Assembly (NCBI GenBank): GCA_007693335.1
Contig: REDU01000069.1
Location: 19,555 to 83,554 of the forward strand
DNA from: Ilumatobacter sp.
GTDB taxonomy: Bacteria > Actinomycetota > Acidimicrobiia > Acidimicrobiales > Ilumatobacteraceae
Reading direction: 5' to 3'
Length of the DNA: 64,000 bases
Positions 24,649 to 33,488 of this stretch are shown here, piece by piece. The translations under genes were made by a program, and so were the position numbers. The notes beneath the pieces are model-generated. The model did no database searches. It saw only the letters and a list, made by a program, of their open reading frames with translations, and was not told where the DNA came from. Within the stretch, counting starts at the first letter, position 1; every line of letters starts with the position of its first letter.

Positions 24649-25281
24649 TCACGGTGCGAGCAGCAGGCTGACCCCGGCCGGACCGGTGGCCGCGGCCGCG
24701 ACCATCGGTGCGATGGCGGCATCGACCGCCACGATCACGCGGTCGTCCACGACGCCCACCACCGTCGCCCGTTCGGCCAGCACGATGCCGTCGGTCGTGA
24801 CGACCACGGGATCGCCGGGTCGCGCGCCCGAGGCGATGCGTTCGGTCAGCGTGACGGCCACCTCGTGATCGCCGAGGAAGGTCCGCGGCCCGGAGGTGGC
24901 TCCCACATCGGCATCGGTGACGGTGCTGCCTGCCGGGAGGTGGCGACGGGCCACGGCGGCGGGGTCGAGGACGCTGGGATCGAGCGCCCGTTCGGGCACC
25001 ACGGCGACGGGGTGGTCGACCACCGCGGTCGCGTCCGCCAGCGGGGTGCCCGCCTCGACGTCGGTGGTGGCGATCAGCACCGGTCGGGTGTCGCCCCAGC
25101 GCGACCGTTCGGCGTCGATGCCGGCGGTGTACGACATGGTGGTCCACGCCGCCACTGCGACGAGGCCGATCATGATCGAGCGGTGCAACAACGGTCGTCG
25201 CGCCAGTTCGTGGCGGCTCCGCGAGGTGATCGTGGACCTCGGCGGCCGTGACGACTGCGACGATCTCGACATGATCGGCAC
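24649..25281 (-). CDS. SAF-domain membrane-anchored protein
   Basis: 210 aa. A basic N-terminus, one membrane segment (about residues 34-53, SIMIGLVAVAAWTTMSY) and an extracytoplasmic SAF domain (about 65-130: PVLIATTDVEAGTPLADA, AVARRHLPAGSTVTDADV) followed by a beta-rich tail. SAF domains occur in CpaB-type pilus assembly and flagellar P-ring chaperones, but no pilus genes are nearby. The start is the GTG at 25281: a strong GGAGGT (complement of 25289-25294) sits 7 nt upstream; the ATG at 25272 is too far. Confidence 0.72.
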   Translation of the reverse strand: MPIMSRSSQSSRPPRSTITSRSRHELARRPLLHRSIMIGLVAVAAWTTMSYTAGIDAERSRWGDTRPVLIATTDVEAGTPLADATAVVDHPVAVVPERALDPSVLDPAAVARRHLPAGSTVTDADVGATSGPRTFLGDHEVAVTLTERIASGARPGDPVVVTTDGIVLAERATVVGVVDDRVIVAVDAAIAPMVAAAATGPAGVSLLLAP

Positions 25282-25347
25282 TGTGGGTACCTCCGTTCCG
25301 GAACACGGGACGGGGAGGTCGGTGCGGTCGACGCTATCGGCGTCGGG

Positions 25348-26148
25348 TCAGGGCAGGGTCGGCAGCGCGGCAGCCAGCAGCGCGCGCACCGCGGTGACGT
25401 TGGCCGCCATGGTCTCGAGCACGGCGTCCATGGTGACCGGTTCGTGACCGTCCACGCCGGCGTCGTGATCGGTCACGAGGGCGACGGTGGCGTACGGCAG
25501 GCCGGCCTCGGCGGCCAGCACCGACTCGGGGTAGCCCGTCATGTTGACGACGTCCCAGCCCATCTGGCGGAACCAACGACTCTCGGCGCGGGTCGAGAAA
25601 CGTGGACCGTTGATCACGACCATCGTGCCGCCGTCGTGCACGGTCACCCCCGTGGAGCGGCCGGCTTCCACGAGCGCCAGCCGCAGCTGCGGGTCGTAGG
25701 GATCGGCGAACGTCTGGTGGTGGAGCGGGAAGTCAGCCCCCGGGCTGCCGTCGGGCGCACCGAGATCGTGGAAGGTGTCGGGCCGGCCCCAGGTGCGGTC
25801 GACGATCTGGTCGACCACCATGAACTCACCGGGGCGGAGGTCGGCTCGCAGCGAACCGACCGAGCACGGTCCGATCAGCGCCCGCACGCCCAGCGACGCC
25901 ATCGCCCAGACGTTGGCCCGGAACGGCACCCGGTGGGCGGCGAACTGGTGACGGCGGCCGTGGCGCGGGAGGAACGCCACCCGCCGTCCGGCCAGGGTGC
26001 CGACGGTGATGGGTGCGGCGGGTGGACCGAACGGGGTGGTGTGCTCGACCTCGACCGCGTCGCTGAGGAGTTCGTAGAACCCAGAACCCCCGATGATCCC
26101 GATCTCGGCGCCGAGTTCCCCGGCGTCGTCGCTGATCGGGATCAGCAC
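25348..26148 (-). CDS. mtnP: S-methyl-5'-thioadenosine phosphorylase (or purine nucleoside phosphorylase of that family)
   Basis: 266 aa. Cleaves methylthioadenosine with phosphate to adenine and methylthioribose-1-phosphate in methionine salvage. Motifs: IGIIGGSGFYELL, TPFGPPAAPITVG, FLPRHGRRHQFAAHRVPFRANVWA (phosphate/sugar site), VINGPRFSTRAESRWFRQMGWDVVNMTGYPESVLAAEAG (base/sugar site), and VTDHDAG. Inosine/guanosine-preferring relatives share this fold, so the exact purine is not proven. The GTG at 26148 follows the stop of the FmdB-like gene by 1 nt. Confidence 0.9.
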   Translation of the reverse strand: MLIPISDDAGELGAEIGIIGGSGFYELLSDAVEVEHTTPFGPPAAPITVGTLAGRRVAFLPRHGRRHQFAAHRVPFRANVWAMASLGVRALIGPCSVGSLRADLRPGEFMVVDQIVDRTWGRPDTFHDLGAPDGSPGADFPLHHQTFADPYDPQLRLALVEAGRSTGVTVHDGGTMVVINGPRFSTRAESRWFRQMGWDVVNMTGYPESVLAAEAGLPYATVALVTDHDAGVDGHEPVTMDAVLETMAANVTAVRALLAAALPTLP

Positions 26149-26149
26149 G

Positions 26150-26575
26150 TCAGCTGCTCCCGGAGCCGGATGACTTCCCGGTGGGGGTCGACGTACTCGT
26201 GGAGGAGCTCGCGGTGCCGCTGGCCGCACCGGACTCCTTCGTTGCGGACTCCTTCGTGCCGGACTCCTTCGTGCCGGAGTCCTTCGAGTCACCCGACGAC
26301 GTCGAGGACGAGTCGCCCGTGGGGCCCTCGGAGCTCGAACCCGACGAGTCACCCGAACCGTTACCGCCCGATGACTTCGCCGAGCCACCCCGGCTGTCGG
26401 TCTTGTAGAAGCCCGACCCCTTGAAGGTGACGCCGACGGGTTGGAACACCTTCTTCACCGGCATCGACTCGCCGGTGGACGGGTGGACGTGCGTGGTGAG
26501 GGTGTCGTCGGTGAACGCCTGCTGGACCTCGATCGTCTCGCCGGTGTCCACGAACTTGTAGACGTAGGTGGGCAT
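26150..26575 (-). CDS. FmdB-like protein lacking its zinc ribbon, with Ser/Thr/Gly-rich tail
   Basis: 141 aa. Residues 1-60 (MPTYVYKF, TGESMPVKKVFQPVGVTFKGSGFYKTDSRG) are clearly of the FmdB 'regulatory' family, but the CxxC pairs that normally form its zinc ribbon are absent. Residues 62-141 are a low-complexity tail with repeats of T-K-E-S-G. Function unknown. ATG at 26575 has TAGCTT (complement of 26584-26589) 8 nt upstream. It is followed by mtnP with a 1-nt gap, so the two are cotranscribed. Confidence 0.82.
   Translation of the reverse strand: MPTYVYKFVDTGETIEVQQAFTDDTLTTHVHPSTGESMPVKKVFQPVGVTFKGSGFYKTDSRGGSAKSSGGNGSGDSSGSSSEGPTGDSSSTSSGDSKDSGTKESGTKESATKESGAASGTASSSTSTSTPTGKSSGSGSS
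26231..26290. repeat. Four 15-bp tandem repeats in the FmdB-like gene
   Basis: Four adjacent copies of ggactccttcgtgcc-type 15-mers (two perfect, two with 2-5 changes) encode the K-E-S-(G/A)-T pentads of the tail; frame-neutral length. Confidence 0.85.
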
Positions 26576-26583
26576 CGGCGGGA

Positions 26584-26593
26584 AAGCTATCGT
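26584..26593. promoter_or_regulatory. Overlapping divergent -10 boxes (FmdB-like gene and galU)
   Basis: Plus strand TATCGT at 26588-26593 is 7 nt before the galU ATG; minus strand TAGCTT (26584-26589) is 8 nt before the ATG at 26575. They share the TA at 26588-26589. The two start codons are only 25 bp apart. Confidence 0.65.
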
Positions 26594-26600
26594 CCGAATC

Positions 26601-27464
26601 ATGCAGGTCCGCAGCGCTGTCATTCCCGCGGCCGGGATGGGGACTCGTTTCCTCCCGGTCACCAAGGCCGTTCCGAAGGAGCTGCTCCCCATCGGCGACC
26701 AACCCGCGTTGCAACTCGTGATCGACGAGGCACTGGGCGCCGGCATCGATCACATCGTGCTCGTGAGCAGTCGCGACAAGCCGGCCATCGAGTCGTACTT
26801 CGCACCATCGCCCGAGTTGGTGGAGTCGCTCGAGGCCAAGGGCAAGTCGGACGTCGCGGAACGGCTGCGGGCGATCGGCCGTGACTGGCGGGTGTCGATC
26901 GTGTACCAGGACTCGCCCCGCGGGCTGGGACACGCCGTGGGATGTGCACGCGACGCCGTGGGCGACCATCCGTTCGCCGTGCTGCTGCCCGACGAGATCA
27001 TGGGCGACTCGTCGTTGCTCGCCCAGATGAACGGGGTGTGCCTCTCGACCGGCGGCAGTGTGGTGGGGTTGAAGCAGGTGCCGCGCAACGAGGTGAGCGC
27101 CTACGGCGTGATCGATCCCGGTGGCCCGGTCGACGACGACGGGGTGGTGCCGGTGCAGGGTCTGGTCGAGAAACCCCCCGCCGGCGAGGCCCCCAGCGAT
27201 CTCATCATCATCGGCCGCTACGTGCTGACCGCCGACGTGTTCGACGAGATCGCCGCCCTGAAGCCGGGCGCGGGCGGCGAGCTCCAGCTCACCGATGCGC
27301 TGCTGGCACAGGCTCTGCGCTCGCCGTTCCACGGCGTGCTCTCGCGGATCGCCCGCCACGACACGGGCACTCCGTTCGGGTTCCTCGCCGCGGCCATCGA
27401 GATCGGCCTCGACGACCCCGAGATGGGCCCCGATCTCCGCGCGTTCCTCGCCACCCTCACCTGA
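26601..27464 (+). CDS. galU: UTP-glucose-1-phosphate uridylyltransferase
   Basis: 287 aa, usual length. Makes UDP-glucose for glycan and trehalose synthesis. Diagnostic blocks: IPAAGMGTRFLPVTKAVPKELLPI (nucleotide loop, residues 8-31), VSSRDKPAIESYF, GLGHAVGCARDAVGDHPFAVLLPDEI, and GRYVLTADVFDEI. The start ATG at 26601 is given by the leaderless promoter. Convergent with the glycolipid-binding gene with only about 20 bp between stops. Confidence 0.95.
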   Translation: MQVRSAVIPAAGMGTRFLPVTKAVPKELLPIGDQPALQLVIDEALGAGIDHIVLVSSRDKPAIESYFAPSPELVESLEAKGKSDVAERLRAIGRDWRVSIVYQDSPRGLGHAVGCARDAVGDHPFAVLLPDEIMGDSSLLAQMNGVCLSTGGSVVGLKQVPRNEVSAYGVIDPGGPVDDDGVVPVQGLVEKPPAGEAPSDLIIIGRYVLTADVFDEIAALKPGAGGELQLTDALLAQALRSPFHGVLSRIARHDTGTPFGFLAAAIEIGLDDPEMGPDLRAFLATLT

Positions 27465-27485
27465 ACAGCCCTCCCTCGTTCGGGG

Positions 27486-28040
27486 TCAGCGGCGGCGGAA
27501 GTGGGCGGGGGCGTCGAGCACGAGCCCGTACTCGTCCACGTCGAACTCGCTGACCACACCGGTGCCCGAGCGCTCGATGCTCCATCGCCGCTCGGTCAGC
27601 CGCCGGAACCGGTGGCGCACCGGAGTGACGCCGAGGGTCTCGACGTCGATCAGCACGACGGGGAACTCCATCTCGTCGCCCACGTCGAGCGGGAGGCGGC
27701 GGAGCGGCAGGGTGTTGGTGAACGGCGTGCAGTCGAGGTCGATGTCGTGGCAGCCGTCGAGCTCGGGCCGATGGGCGCCGTTCACCTCGCCCCAGCGGGC
27801 GTGACCGTCGGTGGCGAGCCACAGATCGGGCTCGTCGAGGTCGCGGAACAGCAGGAACTGGCGGACGTGCCAGGTGGGTGACAGCCGCACGACGTAGTGG
27901 ATCTTCTCGCGGCCGACCTCGCCCGAGGCCGTCCATCCCTCGTTCTCCCAGCGCAGGGTCAGCGTCTCGTCGTGCACGGTGTCCCACGTCTGCCAGCGCG
28001 CCGTGTACCCGTCGGCGGGGAACGCGGTGTGTACGGACAT
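27486..28040 (-). CDS. Putative glycolipid-binding protein (PF06475-like)
   Basis: 184 aa, rich in beta strands, matching the 'putative glycolipid-binding' family found in actinobacteria and pseudomonads (WQTWDTVHDETLTLRWENEGWTASGEV, DCTPFTNTLPLRRL, DVGDEMEFPVVLIDVETL). No signal peptide, so cytosolic. Biochemical role is not established for the family. ATG at 28040 begins just before the first strand. Divergent from moeA, 52 bp away. Confidence 0.78.
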   Translation of the reverse strand: MSVHTAFPADGYTARWQTWDTVHDETLTLRWENEGWTASGEVGREKIHYVVRLSPTWHVRQFLLFRDLDEPDLWLATDGHARWGEVNGAHRPELDGCHDIDLDCTPFTNTLPLRRLPLDVGDEMEFPVVLIDVETLGVTPVRHRFRRLTERRWSIERSGTGVVSEFDVDEYGLVLDAPAHFRRR

Positions 28041-28080
28041 CGGTCCAGTCTGGCGGCAGCAGCGTCCGAACCTGACCCGG

Positions 28081-28086
28081 TACCGT
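28081..28086 (+). promoter_or_regulatory. -10 box, leaderless promoter of moeA
   Basis: TACCGT, 6 nt before the GTG at 28093. Confidence 0.5.
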
Positions 28087-28092
28087 GCTCGT

Positions 28093-29295
28093 GTGACGCC
28101 GCTCACCGATGCCCAGTCCCTGGTGCTCAGCGCCTGCTCGCCCCTCGACCCGGTCGAGGTCGACCTCACGGCCGCCGCCGGGCTGGTGCTCGCCGCCGAC
28201 GTGGTGGCCGCCGAGCAGGTGCCACCGTTCGCGAACACCGCCGTCGACGGCTACGCCGTGCGAGCGGCCGACATGGCGACGGTTCCGGTCGAGCTCGAGG
28301 TGGTCGACGAGGTCGCGGCCGGGGCCACGACCGACCGCGTGATCGGCGCCGGCGAGGCGATCCGGATCATGACGGGTGCGCCCATGCCGCCCGGGGCCGA
28401 CGCCGTGGTGATGGTCGAGGACAGTGAACGGGTCGGTGATGACCGGGTGCGGCTGATCCGCTCGGTCGAGGCCGGCGCTGCCGTGCGCGGCGCCGGCGAC
28501 GATGTACAGCCCGGCGACCTGCTGTTCGAGGCCGGCACCGTCATCCGTCCCGCCGTGCTGGCGGTGCTCGCCAGCGTGAACGTGCGCCGACCGCTCGTCC
28601 ACCCCCGGGTGCGGGTGGCCGTGCTGTCGACCGGCGACGAGCTGGTGGACGACGGTTCGCCGCTGCGACCCGGTCAGATCCGCGAGAGCAACCGCACGAT
28701 GCTGGTGGCCCTGCTCGACGACCTCGGCTGCGACGTGGTCGATCTCGGCATCGTTCCCGATCACGAGGCCGAGCTCGAGCGGGTGTTGCGCGCGGCCGCG
28801 AGCGGGGTGGACGCCATCGTGTCGAGCGGCGGTGTGAGCATGGGCGACTACGACGTGGTGAAGGCGGTCCTCGGCCGGATCGCCGACATGCAGTGGATGC
28901 AGATCGCCATCAAGCCGGCCAAGCCCTTCGCGTTCGGGCGGCTCGACGGGGTGCCGATCTTCGGGCTCCCCGGCAATCCGGTCAGCTCCCTCGTGAGCTT
29001 CGAGATGCTGGCGCTCCCGGCGTTGCGGCGGATGATGGGTCACCGGCGGCTGGCCCGCCCGAGTGTGGTGGCGGTGGCCGATCACGGCTTCGATCGCCGT
29101 CCCGACGGCAAGGTGCACCTCGTGCGCGTCACGGTCGAGTGGCACGACGACGGCCGGGCCCACGTGCTGCCGGTGGGTGCCCAGGGGAGTCACCAACTGG
29201 CGGCCACGGCGCTGGCGGACGCGATCGCGGTGCTGCCCGACGGCGACGGCGTACCGGCGGGCGCCGAGGTCGCGATCGTCATGCTGTCGGGCTGA
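28093..29295 (+). CDS. moeA: Molybdopterin molybdotransferase
   Basis: 400 aa. Inserts molybdate into adenylated molybdopterin. Seen: PFANTAVDGYAVRAAD near residue 45, RIMTGAPMPPGADAVVMVED near 92, VAVLSTGDELVDDG near 180, the MoeA/MogA core SGGVSMGDYDVVKAVL, FGLPGNPVSSLVSFEMLALPAL, and a beta-rich C-terminal domain IV. Leads a molybdenum cofactor cluster moeA-moaA-moaC. GTG start from the TANNNT box 6 nt upstream; no Shine-Dalgarno is possible there. Confidence 0.95.
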   Translation: MTPLTDAQSLVLSACSPLDPVEVDLTAAAGLVLAADVVAAEQVPPFANTAVDGYAVRAADMATVPVELEVVDEVAAGATTDRVIGAGEAIRIMTGAPMPPGADAVVMVEDSERVGDDRVRLIRSVEAGAAVRGAGDDVQPGDLLFEAGTVIRPAVLAVLASVNVRRPLVHPRVRVAVLSTGDELVDDGSPLRPGQIRESNRTMLVALLDDLGCDVVDLGIVPDHEAELERVLRAAASGVDAIVSSGGVSMGDYDVVKAVLGRIADMQWMQIAIKPAKPFAFGRLDGVPIFGLPGNPVSSLVSFEMLALPALRRMMGHRRLARPSVVAVADHGFDRRPDGKVHLVRVTVEWHDDGRAHVLPVGAQGSHQLAATALADAIAVLPDGDGVPAGAEVAIVMLSG

Positions 29296-29311
29296 CCCGT
29301 AGGATGGCCGG

Positions 29312-30304
29312 ATGGCAGGGGCACGAGATCTGGTCGATCCCTTCGGCCGCGTGATCCACGATCTCCGGATCTCGATCACCGACCGGTGCAACTTCAGGTG
29401 CACCTACTGCATGCCGGCCGAGGGGATGCAGTGGTTGCCACGCTCGGAGGTGATGACGTTCGAGGAGATCGAGCGGCTCGCCCGGTTGTTCGTCGAGCGG
29501 TACGGCGTCGAGGGCATCCGTCTCACCGGTGGCGAGCCCACCGTGCGGGCGCATCTGCCCGTGCTCGTGTCGAAGCTCGCTGCGCTGGGTGTCGACCTCG
29601 CGATGACCACCAACGGCGCCACGTTGCCCCTCGTGGCCCACGAGCTGCGCGAGTCGGGCCTCCGGCGGGTCAACATCAGCCTCGACACGCTCGACCGGGA
29701 GAAGTTCCATCGGATGACCCGGCGTGACGAGCTGGTCCGGGTGCTCGACGGCATCGAGGCCGCGCAGGAGGCCGGATTCGATCCGGTGAAGATCAACACC
29801 GTGGTCGAGCGGGGGGTGAACGACGACGAGATCGTCGCCCTCGCTGCGTACGGTCGTGACCAGGGTGTCGAGGTCCGCTTCATCGAGTTCATGCCGCTCG
29901 ACGCCACCGGCCACTGGATGAGCGACAAGGTGGTCGGGCAGGACGAGATCGTGGCCGCGCTCGCGGCGGAGTTCCCGATGGAGCAGATGCCCGCACGGGG
30001 CGCGGCTCCCGCCGACCGGTGGCGCTACCTCGACGGTCGGGGCACCGTGGGCATCATCCCGACGGTCACCAAGCCGTTCTGCGGCGACTGCGACCGGGTG
30101 CGTCTGACGGCCGAGGGGCAGTTCCGCACCTGCCTGTTCGCCACCGACGAGTTCGACCTGATGACGGCCATGCGTGCGGGTGAGACCGACGACGAGTTGG
30201 CGGTCCGGATCGAGCGAGCCGTTGGCACCAAGTGGGCAGGACACCGCATCAACCAGGTGAACTTCGTCCGACCCGGACGGTCGATGAGCCAGATCGGTGG
30301 CTGA
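29312..30304 (+). CDS. moaA: GTP 3',8-cyclase (molybdenum cofactor synthesis)
   Basis: 330-aa radical-SAM enzyme that, with MoaC, turns GTP into cyclic pyranopterin monophosphate. N-terminal cluster Cys26-x3-Cys30-x2-Cys33 (ITDRCNFRCTYC), the SAM-binding RLTGGEPTVRAHL, and the second cluster at the C-terminus (FCGDCDRVRLTAEGQFRTC). The protein ends in SMSQIGG; the usual C-terminal GG tail needed for activity is therefore conserved. 16 bp after moeA, so cotranscribed. Confidence 0.97.
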   Translation: MAGARDLVDPFGRVIHDLRISITDRCNFRCTYCMPAEGMQWLPRSEVMTFEEIERLARLFVERYGVEGIRLTGGEPTVRAHLPVLVSKLAALGVDLAMTTNGATLPLVAHELRESGLRRVNISLDTLDREKFHRMTRRDELVRVLDGIEAAQEAGFDPVKINTVVERGVNDDEIVALAAYGRDQGVEVRFIEFMPLDATGHWMSDKVVGQDEIVAALAAEFPMEQMPARGAAPADRWRYLDGRGTVGIIPTVTKPFCGDCDRVRLTAEGQFRTCLFATDEFDLMTAMRAGETDDELAVRIERAVGTKWAGHRINQVNFVRPGRSMSQIGG

Positions 30305-30375
30305 GTCGGTGCCCGGGCGGCGGTCGCGGACGGCGGTCACCGACGGGCATGAACGCGTGACGAAACGATGACGGC

Positions 30376-30381
30376 TACGAT
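30376..30381 (+). promoter_or_regulatory. Possible -10 box before moaC
   Basis: TACGAT, 11 nt before the ATG at 30393, inside an 88-bp gap after moaA. It may give moaC and the downstream genes extra transcription. Confidence 0.35.
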
Positions 30382-30392
30382 CGGGGATCGTC

Positions 30393-30967
<575 letters not shown>

Positions 30968-30968
<1 letters not shown>

Positions 30969-31051
30969 TGAATACAGCGGTGCTCTCCCCGACGTCCACG
31001 TCGAACGCGTGCGCCGAGCATCCGACACTCGCACGAACAGGAGATCGATAG
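30968..31051 (+). CDS. Possible 27-residue leader peptide
   Basis: A small ORF whose ATG overlaps the moaC stop as TAATG and which stops 4 nt before the next gene's ATG. It is also almost at the predicted transcription start. Composition is Ser/Thr-rich with no recognisable motif. It may be a real coupled mini-gene or chance; there is no homology evidence. Confidence 0.2.
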
Positions 31052-31055
31052 GGCA

Positions 31056-31721
31056 ATGGGTCAACTCGTCCTCCTGGTGGTGGCCGCGGCGTGGGCCGCT
31101 GTGCTCCTCCCACCGCTGCTGCGCTCACGGGTCGAGAACCGGCCGAACTCGTCGGTGGTCGACTTCCGCCGGCAGTTGAACCGTCTGCAGAGCACGGTAC
31201 CCACCAGGGCCGGTGGCTCGCTCCGTCCGGTCGGTCGTCAGCTGGCGCCGTCACCGCTGCAGCGTCCGGCCGCGTCCGGACGTCCCGGAGCCCCCGCCAC
31301 CCGCGGCCGGGCCCCGATGGCCCGCACGAGCGACGGTCAACGGGCGCATCACACCAGCCACATCCCCACCCACCGGCCAGGTGGGGTGCACCAGGCCCGT
31401 CACGAGTCCGCATCGATGCGTCCCCGCCGTCACGGCGATGCCACCGGCGGTCACGAGCGCTCCCATCGTCAGGCCCAGGTCCGTCGGTCGTCCCCGGCCA
31501 ACGACCTGCGGCGTCGGCGCACCAGCGTGCTGTTCATGCTCGTGCTCGCCACGGCCAGCACCCTGTTCCTCGCGGCCACCACCAAGGCCACCGTGATGCT
31601 CTATGTGTTCGCGCTCGCGTTCCTCGCGCTCTGCGGGTACGTGTACCTGTTGGCTCAGATCCGCCAGCGCGAGCAGCAGTCGTGGCCGGCCGCACGGCCC
31701 CACGACCACGCACCCCGCTGA
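31056..31721 (+). CDS. Uncharacterised membrane protein with Arg/His-rich linker
   Basis: 221 aa, not recognised beyond topology. One membrane helix at residues 3-22 (LVLLVVAAAWAAVLLPPLL) followed by R-S-R-V-E-N-R. Then comes a 120-residue basic, low-complexity linker (many Arg, His, Pro, Gly), and two adjacent helices near 155-173 and 177-197. A GGAG ribosome site lies about 11 nt before the ATG. It sits between the Moco genes and a tRNA gene with its own promoter. Similar helix-linker-hairpin proteins are common in actinobacteria, function unknown. Confidence 0.75.
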   Translation: MGQLVLLVVAAAWAAVLLPPLLRSRVENRPNSSVVDFRRQLNRLQSTVPTRAGGSLRPVGRQLAPSPLQRPAASGRPGAPATRGRAPMARTSDGQRAHHTSHIPTHRPGGVHQARHESASMRPRRHGDATGGHERSHRQAQVRRSSPANDLRRRRTSVLFMLVLATASTLFLAATTKATVMLYVFALAFLALCGYVYLLAQIRQREQQSWPAARPHDHAPR

Positions 31722-31763
31722 CGCCGATCGCATCAGCGCCCGGATACACTCTCACCTCGCTGC

Positions 31764-31836
31764 GGGGCTGTAGCTCAGTTGGTAGAGCGCGACAATCGCA
31801 CTGTCGAGGCCAGGGGTTCGATTCCCCTCAGCTCCA
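31764..31836 (+). tRNA. tRNA-Ala (anticodon CGC)
   Basis: 73 nt cloverleaf read by eye: acceptor GGGGCTG/CAGCTCC with a G3-U70 pair, the alanine identity element; D arm GCTC-AGTTGGTA-GAGC; anticodon stem CGACA/TGTCG with loop ATCGCAC (anticodon CGC, reads GCG); T arm AGGGG-TTCGATT-CCCCT; discriminator A. CCA is not encoded. Confidence 0.97.
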
Positions 31837-31845
31837 CGTAGAGAT

Positions 31846-31871
31846 CCGGCGACGTCCACCGAGGTCGCCGG
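31846..31871. terminator. Hairpin between tRNA-Ala and the convergent DinB/MPI gene
   Basis: Perfect 8-bp stem ccggcgac/gtcgccgg with a 10-nt loop. It lies 10 bp after the tRNA and 20 bp before the stop of the opposite gene, so it could end transcription from either side. No T-tract on either strand. Confidence 0.45.
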
Positions 31872-31890
31872 ACGTCGCCCGACGTGGGGC

Positions 31891-32697
31891 TCAGAAGGGG
31901 ACGGGCTGACCGAGCAGACCGTCGCCTCGTCCACGTCCGGACAGGATCCGGCAGAACTCGACGGCGTCGATGGTGATCTCCTCGCCGCCGCTGCCGTGCC
32001 GGTAGCGGCCACCGGCGGGTCCGGTGAGGTGGAGGGTGAACGCCCGTCCGTGTCGGCGGGCCCATTCGGCCACGGCGTCGGCCACGAGGCGACCGTCGTG
32101 GTCGGAGGTGAGCGTCATCGGCGTACCGACGGCGTCGGCGAGGTCGCTGCGGTGCATCCACGTGTCGCGGGTGAGGATGATGTCGAGCAGGTACCCCATC
32201 CGCCAGGTCTCGGTGGTGCCGTCGCCGGGGTCCTGCTGCTTCAGCGGGGCCAGGCGCATCAACCGACGCCGGGACCGCCACCGGGCGGCCACCGGGCCGG
32301 CCGCCGCCAGCCGATCGATCAGCTCGTCGGTGGAGAGGCCGGCCGTGCGCTCGACCTGCACCGCAGTGAGCCCGTCGATGAACGGTCCGTCGCCGGCGGC
32401 CCTGCCGCCGGCGCGCATCATGCGCATCATCGGGAGCAGCCCCGTGAACGTCTCGGTCATGCCCAGGACATGTCCGACCATCGCGCGGACGTCCCACAGC
32501 TCGCAGCTCGTGGGACGTGTCCAGTCCTCGGGATCGAGGGCTCGCAGGGCGTCGACCAGACGTGACACCTCGTTGGTGGCCAGCTCGGTCGCCTCGGGGC
32601 GCTCCAGGGCTGGGATCGCAGCGATGTCCACGCCGCTCATGATGCTCGAATCGGCCATGCCGCCCGAATCGGTCGTGCTCGCATCCGACCCCATCAT
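31891..32697 (-). CDS. Maleylpyruvate isomerase/mycothiol-dependent DinB superfamily protein
   Basis: 268 aa, third TIGR03083-like protein here. TSCELWDVRAMVGHVLGMTETFTG (residues about 63-86) gives the first metal His, TRDTWMHRSDLADAVG (about 173-188) the second pair. There is a Ser/Asp/Met-rich N-terminal tail of about 20 residues; a later start is possible. Its ATG overlaps the stop of the MBL gene, so the two are translationally coupled. Reaction unknown. Confidence 0.83.
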   Translation of the reverse strand: MMGSDASTTDSGGMADSSIMSGVDIAAIPALERPEATELATNEVSRLVDALRALDPEDWTRPTSCELWDVRAMVGHVLGMTETFTGLLPMMRMMRAGGRAAGDGPFIDGLTAVQVERTAGLSTDELIDRLAAAGPVAARWRSRRRLMRLAPLKQQDPGDGTTETWRMGYLLDIILTRDTWMHRSDLADAVGTPMTLTSDHDGRLVADAVAEWARRHGRAFTLHLTGPAGGRYRHGSGGEEITIDAVEFCRILSGRGRGDGLLGQPVPF

Positions 32698-33446
32698 GCG
32701 ACCGCCGGGTGGTCGGTCGCCCGGGCCAGGCGGGCTGCGTAGCCGTCGGCCAGACCGTCGAGCACCGCCGCGCCGTCACCGGCGAACGCCGGCCCGTGCA
32801 TCAGCGCCAACGTTCGTGGGGCGAGCCCCGCGAGCCGTCGGATCGTGGGTGCCGTGGCCGGGGTCAGGCTGGTGGCACCGAACATGTCGTCGGCAGCGAA
32901 TGCGCCGGTCACGATGTCGGTGTCGTGGACGATGGCCGGGGCGTCGCCGGTCTGGGTCCCGAGGTCGCCGCAGAACAACGTCCGGGTCGTCTCGTCGAAC
33001 ACCACCTGCGCCTCCCATCCGTGTGGGACGTGCGGGGTCGTCAACAGTCGGATCGTGTGGCCGCCGATGTCGAGACGTCCGTCGTCGTCCATCGGGCGCG
33101 GCGGTCGATCTGCGAGGTCGTTCAGCGACACATCGCAGCCGAGGCCGTTGAACACCACCTCGGCGTTCGGAGCTGCGGCCAGCCAGTGATTCATGGAGCC
33201 GCACTCATCGGACTCGACGTGCCCGAAACTGATCCAGCGGAGGCGGTCGAGGGCGATCACCTTGGCGACGGCGTCACTGATCAGCGGGAACATCGCACGT
33301 GGACCCGTGTGGAACAGCAGCGGCTCGTCGGCGGCGATGAGGAACTGGTTGAAGGTGAATCCGCCGGGGACGGCGTCGTCGACGTAGGTCGACATCCGGT
33401 AGACGTCCTCGGCGATCTCGTGAACGGTGGTCTGCATGTCGCCCAT
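32694..33446 (-). CDS. MBL-fold protein of the oxygen-binding di-iron (FprA/ROO-like) type
   Basis: About 250 aa metallo-beta-lactamase-fold protein without flavodoxin domain. The first metal motif reads FGHVESDECGSMNHW: flavodiiron proteins have H-x-E-x-D-H here, and the second His is replaced by Glu-Cys. Further ligands may be His in TTPHVPHGW, Asp in FCGDLGTQ and His in LMHGPAF. Probably binds one or two metal ions; activity unknown. ATG at 33446 chosen (ATG at 33437 also possible). Coupled to the downstream DinB/MPI gene. Confidence 0.78.
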   Translation of the reverse strand: MGDMQTTVHEIAEDVYRMSTYVDDAVPGGFTFNQFLIAADEPLLFHTGPRAMFPLISDAVAKVIALDRLRWISFGHVESDECGSMNHWLAAAPNAEVVFNGLGCDVSLNDLADRPPRPMDDDGRLDIGGHTIRLLTTPHVPHGWEAQVVFDETTRTLFCGDLGTQTGDAPAIVHDTDIVTGAFAADDMFGATSLTPATAPTIRRLAGLAPRTLALMHGPAFAGDGAAVLDGLADGYAARLARATDHPAVA

Positions 33447-33488
33447 GCTGCGCAGCGACACCGCTGCGGCGCATCGGGCACCACACCC

